Assembly: GCF_021440345.1 (NCBI RefSeq)
Contig: NZ_JAKCNS010000078.1
Coordinates: 1-47,809, forward strand
Direction: 5' to 3'
DNA: 47,809 bases
DNA from: Kluyvera intermedia
Lineage (GTDB): Bacteria > Pseudomonadota > Gammaproteobacteria > Enterobacterales > Enterobacteriaceae
Shown here: in pieces, positions 47,154 through 47,809 of the stretch
How positions within the stretch are numbered: position 1 is the first letter of the stretch
Layout: every line of letters starts with the position of its first letter
Notes under the pieces: model-generated
The model's database searches: none
Seen by the model: the letters and a program-made list of their open reading frames with translations, nothing else
What the model was told of the DNA's origin: nothing
Position numbers and translations under genes: made by a program

Positions 47154-47806
47154 TAGCGTCGTTCTTTGACGCTAACGGTCACTGAAAGTCCGGGGCGAAG
47201 AATCTGCGCCAGTTGATCCGTTTTATCAATGGCAATCCGCACCGGGACACGTTGTACGATTTTAGTAAAATTGCCGGTGGCATTTTCTACCGGGATCAGG
47301 CTAAAGGTGGCACCTGTTGCTGGTGCCAGGCTTTCAACATACCCGTGAAAAACATTGCCCCGGAGGACATCTGCCCGTATCTCCGCTTTCATCCCGGGTT
47401 TCATGCCGGCAATCTGGCTTTCCTTAAAATTCGCATCGATCCACAGGCCGCTTACCGGTACTACGGAGACTAATTGCGTCCCTCCCGCCACCCAGCTACC
47501 AATACGGGCGCGACGGTTTGCAACAGTACCCGTAATAGGGGCCCGAACAACGGTGTATTCCAGATTGAGCAGTGCCTGGTCGAGTTTCGACTTCGCCTCC
47601 ACGAGGCCTGCCTTCGCAGCGTCCAGTTTGGCTGATAACACTGTCAGACGCCGCTCCTCAGTCTGATAATCATTTGCCGCTTTGCGTTCTCTGGCTATCA
47701 TTCTTTGATAATCGAGCCGGGCGTTATCTTTGATTTGTTGGGAAATGGCCGCCGACTTTGCCAATTGTTCGTAACGCTGGCTGTCTTTCAGGGTAATGAC
47801 TCCAAC
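47153..47806 (-). CDS. HlyD/EmrA-type membrane-fusion protein, 5' part outside or broken
   Basis: At least 203 residues in frame, corresponding to the C-terminal half of an EmrA-like adaptor (families usually 330-400 residues). A coiled-coil region (SAAISQQIKDNARLDYQRM onward), half-lipoyl VRAPITGTVANRRARIGSWVAGG, and beta-barrel LWIDANFKESQIAGMKPGM are visible. The in-frame codon at 47807-47809 is TAA and no ATG occurs between it and the coding part (only a TTG at 47764 or CTG), so the N-terminal half is missing in this frame. It could be a frameshifted gene or a damaged one; the next bases to the right would decide. Confidence 0.75.
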   Translation of the reverse strand, partial: VGVITLKDSQRYEQLAKSAAISQQIKDNARLDYQRMIARERKAANDYQTEERRLTVLSAKLDAAKAGLVEAKSKLDQALLNLEYTVVRAPITGTVANRRARIGSWVAGGTQLVSVVPVSGLWIDANFKESQIAGMKPGMKAEIRADVLRGNVFHGYVESLAPATGATFSLIPVENATGNFTKIVQRVPVRIAIDKTDQLAQILRPGLSVTVSVKERR

Positions 47807-47809
47807 TTA

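Overview
This window is a chromosomal segment of a member of the Enterobacteriaceae. The gene order purU-side tRNA-Tyr / narIJHG-narK-narXL-ychO ... ychN-chaC-chaA-kdsA-sirB1-sirB2-prmC-prfA-hemA-lolB-ispE-prs-dauA ... ychH-pth-ychF is the E. coli K-12 backbone. The presence of a nasFEDCBA/nasR nitrate-assimilation cluster and of dat/ddc points to a Klebsiella/Enterobacter-like genus. Species cannot be fixed from the sequence alone. Region 1 (1-11.9 kb) is the respiratory nitrate module. It starts with a tandem repeat carrying the tRNA-Tyr 3' end (rtT-type repeats) and a small secreted cysteine-rich protein. Then come narGHJI, narK and the divergent narXL two-component system, with FNR and NarL sites in the positions known from E. 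coli. Region 2 (12-24.5 kb) is ychO followed by the complete assimilatory nitrate/nitrite cluster nasF-E-D-(C+B)-A and its regulator nasR. NasC and NasB are one continuous reading frame here. The nasF leader shows a sigma-54 promoter, an ANTAR-target-like hexaloop hairpin and an intrinsic terminator, the architecture of NasR antitermination. Respiratory and assimilatory nitrate genes are therefore side by side. Region 3 (24.5-37.8 kb) is conserved housekeeping: ychN, a small DUF1883-like gene with strong CRP and FNR-like sites upstream, chaC and chaA (no chaB between them), kdsA, the hemA-prfA-prmC-sirB2-sirB1 string, lolB-ispE-prs and dauA. Region 4 (37.8-42.7 kb) is an accessory insertion in the dauA-ychH interval: dat and ddc (1,3-diaminopropane synthesis from aspartate semialdehyde), and divergently a second lysC-type aspartokinase. 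The aspartokinase leader keeps a row of helices and sequence blocks recognisably derived from the E. coli lysC lysine-riboswitch leader, but the canonical lysine-binding core is not recognisable. The aspartokinase itself has changes at several lysine-feedback positions. Together this looks like a diverted aspartate pathway dedicated to diaminopropane with re-wired control, and it is the most interesting part of the window. Region 5 (42.7-47.8 kb) is ychH, pth, ychF, a decayed tyrosine-recombinase fragment and an EmrAB-type drug efflux pair (emrB-like transporter plus a partial membrane-fusion protein) that runs to the right edge.
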